From assembly GCA_003666485.1 (NCBI GenBank), contig CP032931.1, positions 2,108,001-2,172,000 on the forward strand: DNA of 64,000 bases. Direction: 5' to 3'. The stretch is from Levilactobacillus brevis. GTDB taxonomy: Bacteria; Bacillota; Bacilli; Lactobacillales; Lactobacillaceae. The position numbers and the translations under genes were made by a program. Below, piece by piece: positions 8,640 through 18,096 of this stretch (positions are counted from its first letter, which is position 1; every line of letters starts with the position of its first letter). The notes below the pieces were generated by a model. It saw only the letters and a list, made by a program, of their open reading frames with translations. It was not told the origin of the DNA and made no database searches.

Positions 8640-11216
8640 TTAAATCGTCCGGTTAATGATCTGGTCCAACTCGGCGGTATCGCTCAGGTTTGTCAGCGTT
8701 AGCGCCTCGCTCGACCCAAAGGCAATCGTCGCCCCGACTTCTTGGTCCGTACTCCCTGGTCGGTTCAAGACGTGTAACTGCCGGAATGGGAAGGCGGCGT
8801 TCATCAAGGCAACCCGGTTACTGTTGATGTCGATGGTGATCTTCGCCAGCTCATCATCATCCAGCGTGCCGATGTGTTGCCGCGTCAACATGCGGACCCA
8901 GTTGACGCCGGTGACCTTACTCAAGAAGGCCATCTCCGTCAGCCGCGTGGGCCGGACGCCAACCACCTTTAGTTGGGCGGAATCAGCGCTCTTAGGGGCA
9001 AAGAGGACCTGAATCATCCCCGTTACCTGACGCTCACTCACAGCCTGCTTCGCCGCTTCGACCAAGTTTTGCCGCTTGGCCTTGGGCAATTCCGCCGGCA
9101 TCCGAAAGGCCGTGACCTGTGACAGCGCTTTGTTCATGCCTGGGGCGATCATGTCCATGACCCCCGCTGCGACCTTCTGTTGGCCGTGGACGAACAGGCT
9201 CACGCCAATCGTCGCCATTTCTGGGGCGGGTTCGCCCGTCTCCTGGTCCGGCGGTAAGACGTGGAGGTTCACGTCGTCGAGCTTGCCCAATTCGCGGGTC
9301 AGGTAGTGCCGGTTGCCGGGTACGATGACGATGTCTGGGTGCTCGACTTGAATCACGTTGAGGACATCCCCTAGCTGAATCGGGTCGACGTATTGCTTGT
9401 CGGAGAATTCCGGTGCCACGCCCACCGCGTTGGGGTTGGTGTTCATCAAGATGGTGTGGTACCCGGCCCGTTTCAACTGTTTGAGCATTTCCGTGGTGAA
9501 ATATTCTGCCGCGGAATTAGGCCCCAGCTGGTTGCCGCCACGTCCCAGAACCAACGCGGTCCGGTCACCTAACGGCTGGCTTTCATTTTCGTACTCAAAG
9601 GTACTGTAGTAGCCGCTCAAGTCTTCCGGGAACTCACCCGCAGTCGGTTCGATCATCTTATAAGTCGGCATGATCTTGGCACTGGCGGAGAGCTGCCGAA
9701 TCGCGGCCGTGTCCGTCTGCCAAATGCGGGCGATCATCCCATCCCCAAAACCAAAGTAACGGGCGCGTTGAAGCACCTCGACGTCCATAGGATGGCTTTG
9801 AATCTGTTTTTCAATCGTCAAGAGGTGGCGTAATTTGACGAAATAGTAATTATCGATCTTGGTCAATTCGCTTAATTCATCGGGCGCGTATCCCCGGCGT
9901 AGCGCTTCAATCAGGACCAAGATGCGGTTGGCCAACGGGTGGATCAGCTGGCGGATCATTTCGCCGTCACTTAAATTGCTGACGGATGGCAAGACGTCTC
10001 GTGGTGAGAACTGCGAGCTGCGGACCGACTTGAGCATGGCTTCTTCTACGGACCGGCCAATGCCGACCGTGGAGCCGACCGCCTTCATCACGGTGTCGAG
10101 GTGTTGATCGGCATCCGGAACCTCCTGGAACGGCCATAGTGGAATCCGCACGCTGACGTGGTCAATCGTGGGTTCCATGATGGCCGTTTGCTTGGTGAAG
10201 CGACTGGGCAACTTCACGTCGACTAGCCGTTGCCCAAGCAATAAGGCCCCAGTCACCAGTGCAATCGGGTAACCCGACGTCCGGGCCGCCAACGCCACGC
10301 CCCGAGAAAAGTACGGGGCAATCTTGGTAATGTAAAAGAGTTGATTGGCTGGGTTGAGGGCAAAATGCAGGTGCAAGACCCCCACGATATTGAGCTCTGC
10401 GGCGATCCGAAAGGTCACGTCACGCAGGTCCTGGTACTCCCGGTCGTTTAGCGTCTGCGGCGGGGCCACAACGATGGAATCGCCGGAGTGAATGCCAATG
10501 GGGTCGACATTTTCCAGGCCGCTGATCAGTACTGCGGTCCCGGCGCCGTCACGCACCGCCACCATTTCAATTTCTTTATAGCCGACCACGCTGCGCTCCA
10601 GTGTACACTGGTCAAAGCGTGACTGTTGAAAGCCCTGGTTCAGCGCGGTCACCATGTCATCGACGTTTTCGCAAACGGTCCGGTTGGTGTCTAACCGCGG
10701 TGCGACCGGTTTGACGATCAGTGGGAAGCCAATCGACTCGACCAGCCCCATGGCTTCGTCGACGGTCGCCACGATCTGGGCCTCAATGACCGGCTCGTGG
10801 ATCTCCTTTAGCGTCGCGTTCAAGGCAGCCGGGTTATTGATCTGGCGCAGGGTATCGGCGGGCATCCCCAGAATCGTGATGCCGTAGCGGCCGATATCGC
10901 CGTTTTCAATCAGTTCTTGGGCAATACGAATACCCAGGAGACCACCTAATGACGGCAAAATGGCGTCCGGTTGGTCTTTTTCAATGATGTGGCGGACGTT
11001 AGCCGTCGTGACCGCCTGCACGTACATGTTGGTCGGTTGAATCTCTTCTAAAGCCACCGAAAACGGGTTGTTGTCGATGATCAGCGTGCGGACCCCGTGT
11101 TTTTTAAATTCGGTAATGATCTGCACGGCGGCACTGTCCAGCTCCGTTTCGTGGCCAATCTCGGTCGGTCCCCCGCCGATGATCAAAACTTTTTGAATAT
11201 CATTCAAATTTGGCAA
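8640..11216 (-). CDS. Carbamoyl phosphate synthase large-subunit-like protein, shortened and probably inactive
   Basis: The fold of CarB is clear: pre-ATP-grasp (KVLIIGGGPTEIG, about 9-21), ATP-grasp, oligomerisation region (about 400-545) and a second pre-ATP-grasp (LVLGRGGNQLG). The protein has 858 residues against about 1,060 in active CarB. The ATP-binding glycine loop of the first half reads VAPRLDTNRTV instead of a GGTGGG type, and the metal-binding E-x-N-x-R of that domain reads K298-I-A300-P-Y302. The second ATP-grasp domain is cut by roughly half and the C-terminal allosteric MGS domain is absent. Start is TTG at 11214-11216 with GGGAGG 7 nt ahead. Follows the CarA-like gene by 2 bp in a pyrR-headed operon. 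The frame is intact and codon use normal, so it is maintained rather than decaying. A regulatory or scaffold role is inference. Confidence 0.85.
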   Translation of the reverse strand: MPNLNDIQKVLIIGGGPTEIGHETELDSAAVQIITEFKKHGVRTLIIDNNPFSVALEEIQPTNMYVQAVTTANVRHIIEKDQPDAILPSLGGLLGIRIAQELIENGDIGRYGITILGMPADTLRQINNPAALNATLKEIHEPVIEAQIVATVDEAMGLVESIGFPLIVKPVAPRLDTNRTVCENVDDMVTALNQGFQQSRFDQCTLERSVVGYKEIEMVAVRDGAGTAVLISGLENVDPIGIHSGDSIVVAPPQTLNDREYQDLRDVTFRIAAELNIVGVLHLHFALNPANQLFYITKIAPYFSRGVALAARTSGYPIALVTGALLLGQRLVDVKLPSRFTKQTAIMEPTIDHVSVRIPLWPFQEVPDADQHLDTVMKAVGSTVGIGRSVEEAMLKSVRSSQFSPRDVLPSVSNLSDGEMIRQLIHPLANRILVLIEALRRGYAPDELSELTKIDNYYFVKLRHLLTIEKQIQSHPMDVEVLQRARYFGFGDGMIARIWQTDTAAIRQLSASAKIMPTYKMIEPTAGEFPEDLSGYYSTFEYENESQPLGDRTALVLGRGGNQLGPNSAAEYFTTEMLKQLKRAGYHTILMNTNPNAVGVAPEFSDKQYVDPIQLGDVLNVIQVEHPDIVIVPGNRHYLTRELGKLDDVNLHVLPPDQETGEPAPEMATIGVSLFVHGQQKVAAGVMDMIAPGMNKALSQVTAFRMPAELPKAKRQNLVEAAKQAVSERQVTGMIQVLFAPKSADSAQLKVVGVRPTRLTEMAFLSKVTGVNWVRMLTRQHIGTLDDDELAKITIDINSNRVALMNAAFPFRQLHVLNRPGSTDQEVGATIAFGSSEALTLTNLSDTAELDQIINRTI

Positions 11217-11218
11217 GT

Positions 11219-12298
11219 TTATCCCTCCCGGCGTGCTGTCATAGCTTCCATGAATTCATCAAAGAGGTCGCGGCTTTCGTGAGGCCCCGGGGCGCCGTCC
11301 GCAAAGAACTGCACGGAAAATGCCGGGAAGTCCCGGTGGCGCAACCCCTGCACGGTCCCGTTGATGAGATCAACGTAGGTCGTGATCAACCGGTCGCGGT
11401 CAATGGACTTGGCGATGACCGCGTAGCCTTGACCCTGCGTTGCGTAAATGATGTCGTTGGTGATGATCCGCCGAATCGGGTGGCTACTACCGTGATACTC
11501 GACTGGTAACATGGTCAGTTCCGCCCCGTTGGCCAGGGCAAATAACTCGTGGCCCAGCCCAATGGCAAAGAGTGGAATCTCGGCTTGGACCGTGCGGATC
11601 ATGTCTAAGACCCCGGCACCCAAGTCTAGCGGTGATCCCGGTCCCGTCGACAGTAAGACCCCGTCTGGATCCAGGTTCAACACATCTTGGGCACTGGCCG
11701 TCCACGGCAAGACCGTGACGTTACAGCGGCGCTCCGACAATTGCCGCAAGATTCCGTGCTTCAAGCCAAAGTCGATGACCACCACATTTTTACCGGTATC
11801 CGGGTTGGGATACGGCTTGGGAGTGGCCACCTGATCGACTTGCCGGTTGGTCAAGACCGTGGCGTTCAGTTGGTCAAAGGCGTGGGCGTCTGCCACGTCG
11901 ACGATGCTGCCCTTCATGGGGCCGTCCACGTCGCGCAACTTGCGGATCAAATGCCGCGTGTCGATGCCACTGATTCCGGGAATGTTGTGCTGCTGGAGAA
12001 ATTCATCCAGCGATAGGCGTGATAACCGGTTCGTCGAGATGTTCGTCACGTCTCTGACCACCATCCCCTTGGCCGTGGGTAAGATCGATTCATAACTGTC
12101 ATGGTTGATCCCCACGTTGCCAATGGCGGGTTGGGCAAAGATAATAATTTGGTTGTGATAGATTTGATCGGTAATCGTTTCTTGATAGCCTAACAGATTT
12201 AAATTGGAGATGACCTCTCCGCTCGTAGTGGCGCCGGCACCAAAACCTTCACCGGCGTAGGCCGAGCCGTCTTCTAAAATCAAATAGCGTTTTGCCAT
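11219..12298 (-). CDS. Carbamoyl phosphate synthase small-subunit-like protein lacking the glutaminase triad
   Basis: A 359-residue CarA homologue with the usual N-terminal domain (opening YLILEDGSAYAGEGFGA) and a class I glutamine amidotransferase domain (about 170-350). In active CarA the nucleophile sits in GICLGHQ; here the segment reads AIGLGHE, so residue 247 is Gly, confirmed by codon GGG. The His-Pro-Glu that completes the triad reads F332-A-D334. Hydrolysis of glutamine should therefore be impossible. The gene lies 28 bp behind pyrR and directly ahead of the CarB-like gene. It is full length with an intact frame. It may bind the CarB-like partner; function unknown. Confidence 0.87.
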   Translation of the reverse strand: MAKRYLILEDGSAYAGEGFGAGATTSGEVISNLNLLGYQETITDQIYHNQIIIFAQPAIGNVGINHDSYESILPTAKGMVVRDVTNISTNRLSRLSLDEFLQQHNIPGISGIDTRHLIRKLRDVDGPMKGSIVDVADAHAFDQLNATVLTNRQVDQVATPKPYPNPDTGKNVVVIDFGLKHGILRQLSERRCNVTVLPWTASAQDVLNLDPDGVLLSTGPGSPLDLGAGVLDMIRTVQAEIPLFAIGLGHELFALANGAELTMLPVEYHGSSHPIRRIITNDIIYATQGQGYAVIAKSIDRDRLITTYVDLINGTVQGLRHRDFPAFSVQFFADGAPGPHESRDLFDEFMEAMTARREG

Positions 12299-12326
12299 GC
12301 AAAATCGGCCCCTTTACCAGTTAGTT

Positions 12327-12890
<564 letters not shown>

Positions 12891-12906
12891 TTAGCGTAAG
12901 TGCCAG

Positions 12907-12970
12907 AAACGGGCGCGTTTCTTCGGCAAAATGGTGAAGAAACCCGCCCGCCTGATTCGGCAAACCCGTT
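12907..12970 (-). promoter_or_regulatory. Structured pyrR leader with competing hairpins
   Basis: On the minus strand CGGGCGGGTTTCTTC (12936-12950) pairs with GAAGAAACGCGCCCG (12910-12924), 14 of 15 bp, 11-nt loop. The same 3' arm contains CCCGTTT (12907-12913) that can instead pair with AAACGGG (12964-12970) upstream. Two mutually exclusive structures ahead of pyrR resemble an attenuator, but I see no T-run after the hairpin and no clear copy of the usual PyrR-binding loop. Confidence 0.45.
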
Positions 12971-12997
12971 TATCTGATTGTGTTTAGCATAAAAAAC

Positions 12998-13921
12998 CTA
13001 GATTGCTTTGTCAACCGGTAATCCGGCTTGTTGGCGTAAATGTCGCACGGCCTTGGCAAAGTTTTCTGGCACCGGCGCGGTAAAGGTCAGTTGCTCGCCG
13101 GTCGTGGGCTGCTTGAACCCGAGCTCTCTGGCGTGTAAAAATTGACCTGCGCCTTTTAATGTTTTCTTAGGGCCGTACAGCGGGTCCCCAGCGACCGGGT
13201 GATTGATGTAGGCCATGTGCACGCGAATCTGGTGCGTCCGACCCGTTTCCAACCGACAAGCCACCAAGGTGTAGTTGCCATAGCGCTCCAGCACCCGAAA
13301 ATGGGTGATTGCGGGGCGGCCATCGGCGACCACAGCTTGTTTCTTGCGGTCCTTAGGCGACCGGCCCAGCGGCGCATTGATGGTGCCCTCTTCTTCCTTG
13401 AAATTGCCATGAACGATGGCCACGTACTCCCGCAGATTCGTCTTGGCCTGTAGCTGGGCCGACAGGCTCTGGTGGGCGTGGTCATTTTTGGCGACCATTA
13501 AGAGGCCTGAGGTGTCCTTGTCGATGCGATGGACGATGCCGGGGCGCAGAGTCCCGTTGATGCTGGACAGCGGGCTATGATACAACAGCGCGTTGACCAA
13601 CGTGTGGTTGGGATGCCCGGGTGCGGGATGCACGACCATCCCCTGGGGCTTATTGACGACCAGGACGTCGTCGTCTTCGTAAACGATATCCAGCGGAATA
13701 TTTTCCGGCTCTAAATCTAGTGGCTCGGGGTCCGGCAAGGCCACGTGAATGGTCGCCCCGGCCTTAGGCTTGTCTTTGGGCTTGGCCGGTTGGCCGTCAA
13801 TCGTGATCTGCCCGGCCTCAATGGCGTTTTTTGCCTGGGAGCGGGAAATCGTGGCCACGTTGTCCGCCACCAATTTATCCAGCCGTTCCGTCGTCGTCAC
13901 TTGAAATTCTGATTCTTGCAT
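12998..13921 (-). CDS. RluA/RluD-family 23S rRNA pseudouridine synthase
   Basis: Converts specific uridines in large-subunit rRNA to pseudouridine. The 307 residues comprise an N-terminal S4 RNA-binding domain (about 12-75) and a PseudoU_synth_2 catalytic domain with the HRIDKDTSGLL motif carrying the catalytic Asp (about 133-143). GRTHQIRVH follows near 226. The start overlaps the lspA stop by one base (TAATG), the usual coupled lspA-rluD arrangement in Firmicutes. Exact target uridines cannot be deduced. Confidence 0.93.
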   Translation of the reverse strand: MQESEFQVTTTERLDKLVADNVATISRSQAKNAIEAGQITIDGQPAKPKDKPKAGATIHVALPDPEPLDLEPENIPLDIVYEDDDVLVVNKPQGMVVHPAPGHPNHTLVNALLYHSPLSSINGTLRPGIVHRIDKDTSGLLMVAKNDHAHQSLSAQLQAKTNLREYVAIVHGNFKEEEGTINAPLGRSPKDRKKQAVVADGRPAITHFRVLERYGNYTLVACRLETGRTHQIRVHMAYINHPVAGDPLYGPKKTLKGAGQFLHARELGFKQPTTGEQLTFTAPVPENFAKAVRHLRQQAGLPVDKAI

Positions 13922-14385
13922 TAATGTGCCTCCCGGCGATCAGTGAGGTACACACCAATCGCGATTAAAATCACGCCGACCGTCAAACAGCTGTCGGCAA
14001 AGTTAAAGATGGGGAAATTGATGAAGTCGAGCTGAAACATGTCGACCACGTATCCCTGCATCAAACGATCAATGAAGTTCCCTAAGGTTCCGGCCATCAT
14101 CAAGGCCAACCCCAGCTCTTCGACCCACTGATCGTTTTTGTGGCGGTATTGACAAAAGAAGTAGCCCATGATGCCTAGGGCCAACACGGCAATGACCGCA
14201 AAGAACCACATCTGGCCTTGTAAAATGCTCCAGGCCGCACCATTGTTGCGCAAATGGGTCAGTGACAGGAGCCCGGGAATCAAGGGGTGCTCGCCACCCA
14301 GGGCGATATTGGCCACCACCGCGTGCTTGATCCACTGGTCGATGACCACCAGCAGCACGATTAAAAGTGTATCTGCTATCAGCAT
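13921..14385 (-). CDS. lspA: Lipoprotein signal peptidase (signal peptidase II)
   Basis: Membrane aspartyl protease that removes the signal peptide from diacylglyceryl-modified prolipoproteins. The 154 residues form four membrane segments. Both catalytic Asp motifs are visible: GNFIDR near 106 and FNFADSC near 130, as well as the RNNGAAWS motif near 46. First gene of the lspA-rluD block. A minus-strand -10 TATACT lies at 14424-14429. Full family length. Confidence 0.95.
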   Translation of the reverse strand: MLIADTLLIVLLVVIDQWIKHAVVANIALGGEHPLIPGLLSLTHLRNNGAAWSILQGQMWFFAVIAVLALGIMGYFFCQYRHKNDQWVEELGLALMMAGTLGNFIDRLMQGYVVDMFQLDFINFPIFNFADSCLTVGVILIAIGVYLTDRREAH

Positions 14386-14651
14386 AAAGTCCGGAACACC
14401 TTTCCTATAAGTCGTTACCGAAAAGTATACCAGAAAATGGCGGGTTTCGGCGCTTTCCTGGTTAGAAAATTATTTGGCGGTGGCATTTTCTAATTTTTTC
14501 TTAAGTTCACCCAGCTGGGGTCACAAAATCTTCGGGAATTTCGTTGGTAATCATAGGGTGTTGTCCTTAACAGGCGTGGGGGCTGCTCGCCTATCGTCCG
14601 CTAACACGCGGTGAGCGAAGACAGCTGATTTTGGCCCTTTGCTACCGCGCC

Positions 14652-14680
14652 TTGACAGCGTTTGCTTGAAGTTTCATAGT
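14652..14680 (+). promoter_or_regulatory. Promoter of the alpha/beta hydrolase gene
   Basis: TTGACA (14652-14657) and CATAGT (14675-14680) are spaced by 17 bp. The rest of the 323-bp gap between lspA and the hydrolase holds the lspA promoter and no ORF of note. Confidence 0.6.
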
Positions 14681-14708
14681 AATCCTAAACAAACTGGAGG
14701 TCTTTCTG

Positions 14709-15455
14709 ATGGAATTTCAAGTACAACGCGACAGCCTGACCCTAGCCGGCATTTACGAGCCCGCCGATCAACCGAACGGGACTATCGCCATTTTGATGCA
14801 CGGGTTTACCGGTAACCGCGGCTACACCCCAGCGGCATTACTGGTCCAACTGGCAACACGACTACGGGCAATCGGCGTGGGAACTGTGCGCTTTGACTTC
14901 AACGGTCACGGCCACAGTGACGGTGACTTTGTCAATATGACCGTGCCCAACGAAATTGCGGACGCCCAAGCGGTCCTGTCCGCCGTCCAAACGCGGCTCC
15001 ATCCCCAACACATCGACCTGCTGGGCCATTCGCAAGGTGGGGTCGTCGCCAGCATGTTGGCGGGCGTTGATGCCGACCTGATCCACAAGCTGGTCTTAAT
15101 GGCTCCCGCAGCGACCTTAAAGGACGACGCCATTGCCGGACACACCCGCGGCCTGGTTTACGACCCACATCACATTCCGGCCACCTTGCCGTTGAGTGAC
15201 ACCCTGACGTTGGGAGGATTCTACTTACGAACGGCACAACACTTGCCCATTTACGAAACGGCACAGGCCTTCACCGGTCCCGTCTGCCTGATTCACGGGG
15301 ATGCCGATCAAATCGTCGACCCCATCGCCTCTAAGCGGTATCACGATGTCTACCGTAACAGTGATTATCACCTGTTGCCGGGTGGTAGTCACGGCTTAGA
15401 CGGGCAGGTCCGTAAGACGGTGCTCGACCTCGCCACCAGCTTCATTCAGGATTAA
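14709..15455 (+). CDS. Alpha/beta hydrolase, esterase-like
   Basis: A 248-residue cytoplasmic serine hydrolase. The oxyanion-hole strand HGFTGNRG is near residue 31, the nucleophile elbow GHSQGG near 103, the acid Asp in HGDADQIVDP near 200, and the catalytic His in GGSHGLDG near 225, so the triad is complete. The overall pattern resembles cinnamoyl/feruloyl esterases of gut and plant-associated lactobacilli, but substrate cannot be settled. AACTGGAGG serves as ribosome site. A stand-alone gene with its own promoter. Confidence 0.88.
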   Translation: MEFQVQRDSLTLAGIYEPADQPNGTIAILMHGFTGNRGYTPAALLVQLATRLRAIGVGTVRFDFNGHGHSDGDFVNMTVPNEIADAQAVLSAVQTRLHPQHIDLLGHSQGGVVASMLAGVDADLIHKLVLMAPAATLKDDAIAGHTRGLVYDPHHIPATLPLSDTLTLGGFYLRTAQHLPIYETAQAFTGPVCLIHGDADQIVDPIASKRYHDVYRNSDYHLLPGGSHGLDGQVRKTVLDLATSFIQD

Positions 15456-15500
15456 TGCGAGCCCACCAGGGGTTACGGGTTGAACGTCAGGTAGTCCGTG

Positions 15501-15680
15501 CTGACCGCCTTGCCGTTCGCCAAATTTGGACCGTGACGCTGCGGGAAGGACCGGCCGAAGCCAAAGAGCGGTCTTCAACCTCGCTTCGAGCCGAAAACCA
15601 CGTCTCGAAGACGCCCGTTTCCAAGTAGGTCACTTGAAAACGCCCACGGCTGAGTCCAAATTTAGCTCACTCACGGCTAC
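15501..15680 (+). repeat. Family A structured repeat, copy A1
   Basis: Starts CTGACCGCCTTGCCGTTCGC and ends CGGCTAC. Outer stem GCCAAATTTGGAC / GTCCAAATTTAGC (one mismatch) encloses a hairpin with loop CCAAAGAGCGGT, a second with stem CTTCGAG / CTCGAAG, and a third with stem CGTTT / AAACG. The same order of elements recurs in A2-A5. Confidence 0.85.
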
Positions 15681-16065
15681 GTGGCAGATTACCCGCTAAT
15701 GTAGATGAACATTACCATTTCAATGACGTCCCTGCTAACTTTGTGGTTGAATAATCACGTAACCGACCAGAGGTGATCAGAGATAGCGGTTGAAACGTCG
15801 TTGGAGATTGACGGAGTCGGTCAATCTTCAAACCCAATTGGGACGGACCGCTCTCAGACTATCAATGATAAGTGTTGACTAATCTAATATTCATAACAAA
15901 AGATTGCGAATTAACGCGTTGACTCCCGAAACAACAGTGTTCTGTCCATCCAAATTAGTGAGACCAGGAGCCTGTGTCTATCAGGTAATACGGTGTTGGC
16001 TAAGAACTAGTTGGTGACTTAACCGCTGTCAGGGGCTAAGCCAATTATTGTTGGCAAGCATACCT

Positions 16066-16347
16066 GTAGCCGAGAGTCTGCCAAATATGGGTTCAGCCGT
16101 TGAAAAAGAGTGTGACAACAGGCGGTTAACTGGCGAGCATTAACGGTGCTAGGTAGATAATCCTGGTTCTGGATTATTTGCCTAGCAGTGTTAAGCGGAA
16201 CCAGTTGCCTGTTGGCGCACGTTTCGGCCATGAGGCCACTTTGAGACGCGGGCCATCGGCTCAAAGCGAGGCCGAGACCGCTTCTCAGGCTCGGTCCGGT
16301 CCGCCCACAGCGACACGACCCATATTTGGCAGACGGTAGGCGGCCAG
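16066..16347 (-). repeat. Family A structured repeat, copy A4, interrupted by a family B element
   Basis: On the minus strand it starts CTGGCCGCCT and ends GGCTAC. Outer stem GTCTGCCAAATATGGGT pairs perfectly (17 bp) with ACCCATATTTGGCAGAC. Hairpin stems CCGAG/CTCGG and CTTTGAG/CTCAAAG are present. The third hairpin and the CCCAC strand are replaced by the family B element at 16116-16214. Confidence 0.83.
16116..16214 (+). repeat. Family B structured repeat, copy B1
   Basis: CAACAGGC and AACTGG pair with CCAGTT and GCCTGTTG, leaving a GGTT bulge. Inside are GCTAGG/CCTAGC and GATAATCC/GGATTAT helices. The sequence TTAAGCGGAACCAG and the stretch CTGGCGAGCA are shared with B2 at 62653-62762. 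Confidence 0.75.
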
Positions 16348-16378
16348 CACGGACTATCTGACGTTCCATGTAAACAGC

Positions 16379-16411
16379 AAACGGACCCGAGAGCATCTCC
16401 CGAGTCCGTTT
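16379..16411 (-). terminator. Terminator of fhs
   Basis: Stem AAACGGACTCGGGAG / CTCTCGGGTCCGTTT with a 3-nt loop lies just behind fhs on the minus strand. The T-run is short. Confidence 0.7.
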
Positions 16412-16437
16412 CGTTTTCTTAAATTTAATGGTGACTA

Positions 16438-18096
16438 CTAGAACAAGCCCGTAATCTTACCATCGGCGTCAATGTCCATGTCCAACGCGGCCGGATGTTT
16501 AGGCAGGCCGGGCATTGTCAAGACGTTCCCGGTCAAGGCGACCACGAAGCCGGCCCCCAACCGCGGCGCAAATTCGCGCACGTGAATCGTGAAGTCCGTG
16601 GGCGCGCCCAGTTGGTGGGCATCATCCGTCAGTGAGTACTGCGTCTTAGCCATGCAGACGGGCAACTTGTCCCAGCCATGCTTGGCCAACGTCTTCAATT
16701 GCCGGCTGGCCTTGGCCGAGAGCTCGACCTTGGCACCCCCGTAGATTTTCTGGGTGATGGCTGTCATCTGCGTCATCAGGTCGGCACCGGCTGGGGCTAA
16801 GCGGGTAAAATGCTTGGGTTGTTGGGTCGCGGTGACGACCTTTTCGGCCAGGTCCGTGGCCCCAGCGCCCCCATCGGCCCAAACGGTCGTGGTGGCGACC
16901 GGCACGTTCAAGGCGGCCACGTCAGCGGTCAACGCCGCAACCTCGGCATCGGTGTCACTGGTGAAGCGGTTGATGGCCACGACCACCGGCACGCCGTATT
17001 GTTGCATGCTGGCAATGTGGCGTTTCAAATTGGCACTGCCGGCTTGAAGTGCGGCAACATTTTCCGTTTCCAAATCAGCGCGTTTAACGCCACCGTTATA
17101 CTTCAAAGCCCGCACCGTGGCAACGATGACCACGGCGTCCGGTGTTTGCCCCAAGACGGGGGTCTTGATGTCCATGAACTTCTCGCCCCCAAGGTCGGCC
17201 CCAAAGCCGGCTTCGGTCACGGCAAAGTCCCCCAGTTGTAGGGCCGTTTGTGTGGCCAGTACCGAGTTACAACCGTGGGCAATGTTGGCGAACGGCCCGC
17301 CATGGATGATGGCGGGATTGTGGGCCAACGTTTGGACCAAGTTAGGCTTGATGGCGTCCTTCAGTAACAGGGTAATGGCCCCACCGACCTTTAGATCAGC
17401 GACCGTCACCGGTTCCTTGTCGTAGGTGTAGCCAATCAGGATGCGGTTGACCCGACGTTTCAAATCTGCCAGGTCTTCGCTCAAACACAATACGGCCATC
17501 AGTTCACTGGCCACGGTGATGTCAAAGCCGTCTTGCCGGGGCATCCCCGAGGTACGGCCACCCAGCCCGATCACGGTCTGGCGCAGCTCCCGGTCATTGA
17601 TGTCCAAGACGCGTTTCCACACGATCTGCCGTGGATCCAAGTTCAAGGCGTTACCCTGTTGGATGTGATTGTCGATCAAAGCCGCCAGCGTATCGTGGGC
17701 CTCGGTCAAGGCGTGCATGTCCCCGGTAAAGTGCAGGTTGATGTCTTCCATCGGCGCCACTTGGGCGTACCCGCCGCCGGTCGCGCCGCCCTTCATCCCC
17801 ATGACGGGACCCATCGACGGCTCGCGTAAAGCCAGCACGGTCTGGTGCCCCAACAGATTTAAGGCATCGCCCAAACCGACGACGACCGTGGATTTTCCCT
17901 CACCGGCTGGCGTCGGGTTGATCGACGTGACCAAGACCAATTTACCAGGGGTGTGGTGCCCCGTCAGCGGCAGGTTGATCTTGGCCTTGGTGTGGCCGTA
18001 GGGTTCGATCTGTTCTGAGGTCAGGCCCACCTTGGCCGCAATTTTTTCGATCGGTTCTAAGGGTGTTGCTTGTGAAATTTCAATATCGCTACTCAC
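16438..18096 (-). CDS. fhs: Formate-tetrahydrofolate ligase
   Basis: Joins formate to THF with ATP to give 10-formyl-THF for purine and fMet-tRNA synthesis. The 552 residues carry the ATP-binding loop [15 protein letters not shown] near 63-76 and the [27 protein letters not shown] region near 105-130, both highly conserved. Start is GTG at 18094-18096. It overlaps the ebsA stop as TAGTG and has GGAGG 7 nt ahead, so translation is coupled to ebsA. Links functionally to the THF riboswitch-controlled folate uptake gene at the start of the window. Confidence 0.96.
   Translation of the reverse strand: MSSDIEISQATPLEPIEKIAAKVGLTSEQIEPYGHTKAKINLPLTGHHTPGKLVLVTSINPTPAGEGKSTVVVGLGDALNLLGHQTVLALREPSMGPVMGMKGGATGGGYAQVAPMEDINLHFTGDMHALTEAHDTLAALIDNHIQQGNALNLDPRQIVWKRVLDINDRELRQTVIGLGGRTSGMPRQDGFDITVASELMAVLCLSEDLADLKRRVNRILIGYTYDKEPVTVADLKVGGAITLLLKDAIKPNLVQTLAHNPAIIHGGPFANIAHGCNSVLATQTALQLGDFAVTEAGFGADLGGEKFMDIKTPVLGQTPDAVVIVATVRALKYNGGVKRADLETENVAALQAGSANLKRHIASMQQYGVPVVVAINRFTSDTDAEVAALTADVAALNVPVATTTVWADGGAGATDLAEKVVTATQQPKHFTRLAPAGADLMTQMTAITQKIYGGAKVELSAKASRQLKTLAKHGWDKLPVCMAKTQYSLTDDAHQLGAPTDFTIHVREFAPRLGAGFVVALTGNVLTMPGLPKHPAALDMDIDADGKITGLF

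Larger units (their letters stand above)
15482..16366. repeat. Inverted-repeat locus 1 (composite, 885 bp)
   Basis: This gap between the hydrolase and fhs has no credible gene. It is bounded by 29-nt arms, 15482-15510 and 16338-16366, that match in inverted orientation at 27 positions. Inside each arm lies one family A structured repeat pointing outward-in. The ~385-bp centre is AT-richer, shows no ORF and contains CTAATGTAGATG, also present in locus 2. No target duplication is obvious at the ends. Confidence 0.8.

Noticed and set aside
14460..14640. Possible extra family A or B copy in the lspA-hydrolase gap
   Set aside because: It has GC-rich short palindromes (such as around CCGCTAACACGCGG) but lacks the CTGGCCGCC start, conserved loops and outer stem.
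16019..16396. A 125-codon open frame across repeat A4
   Set aside because: It runs through both arms of the inverted repeat and family B element, has no ribosome site and no protein features.
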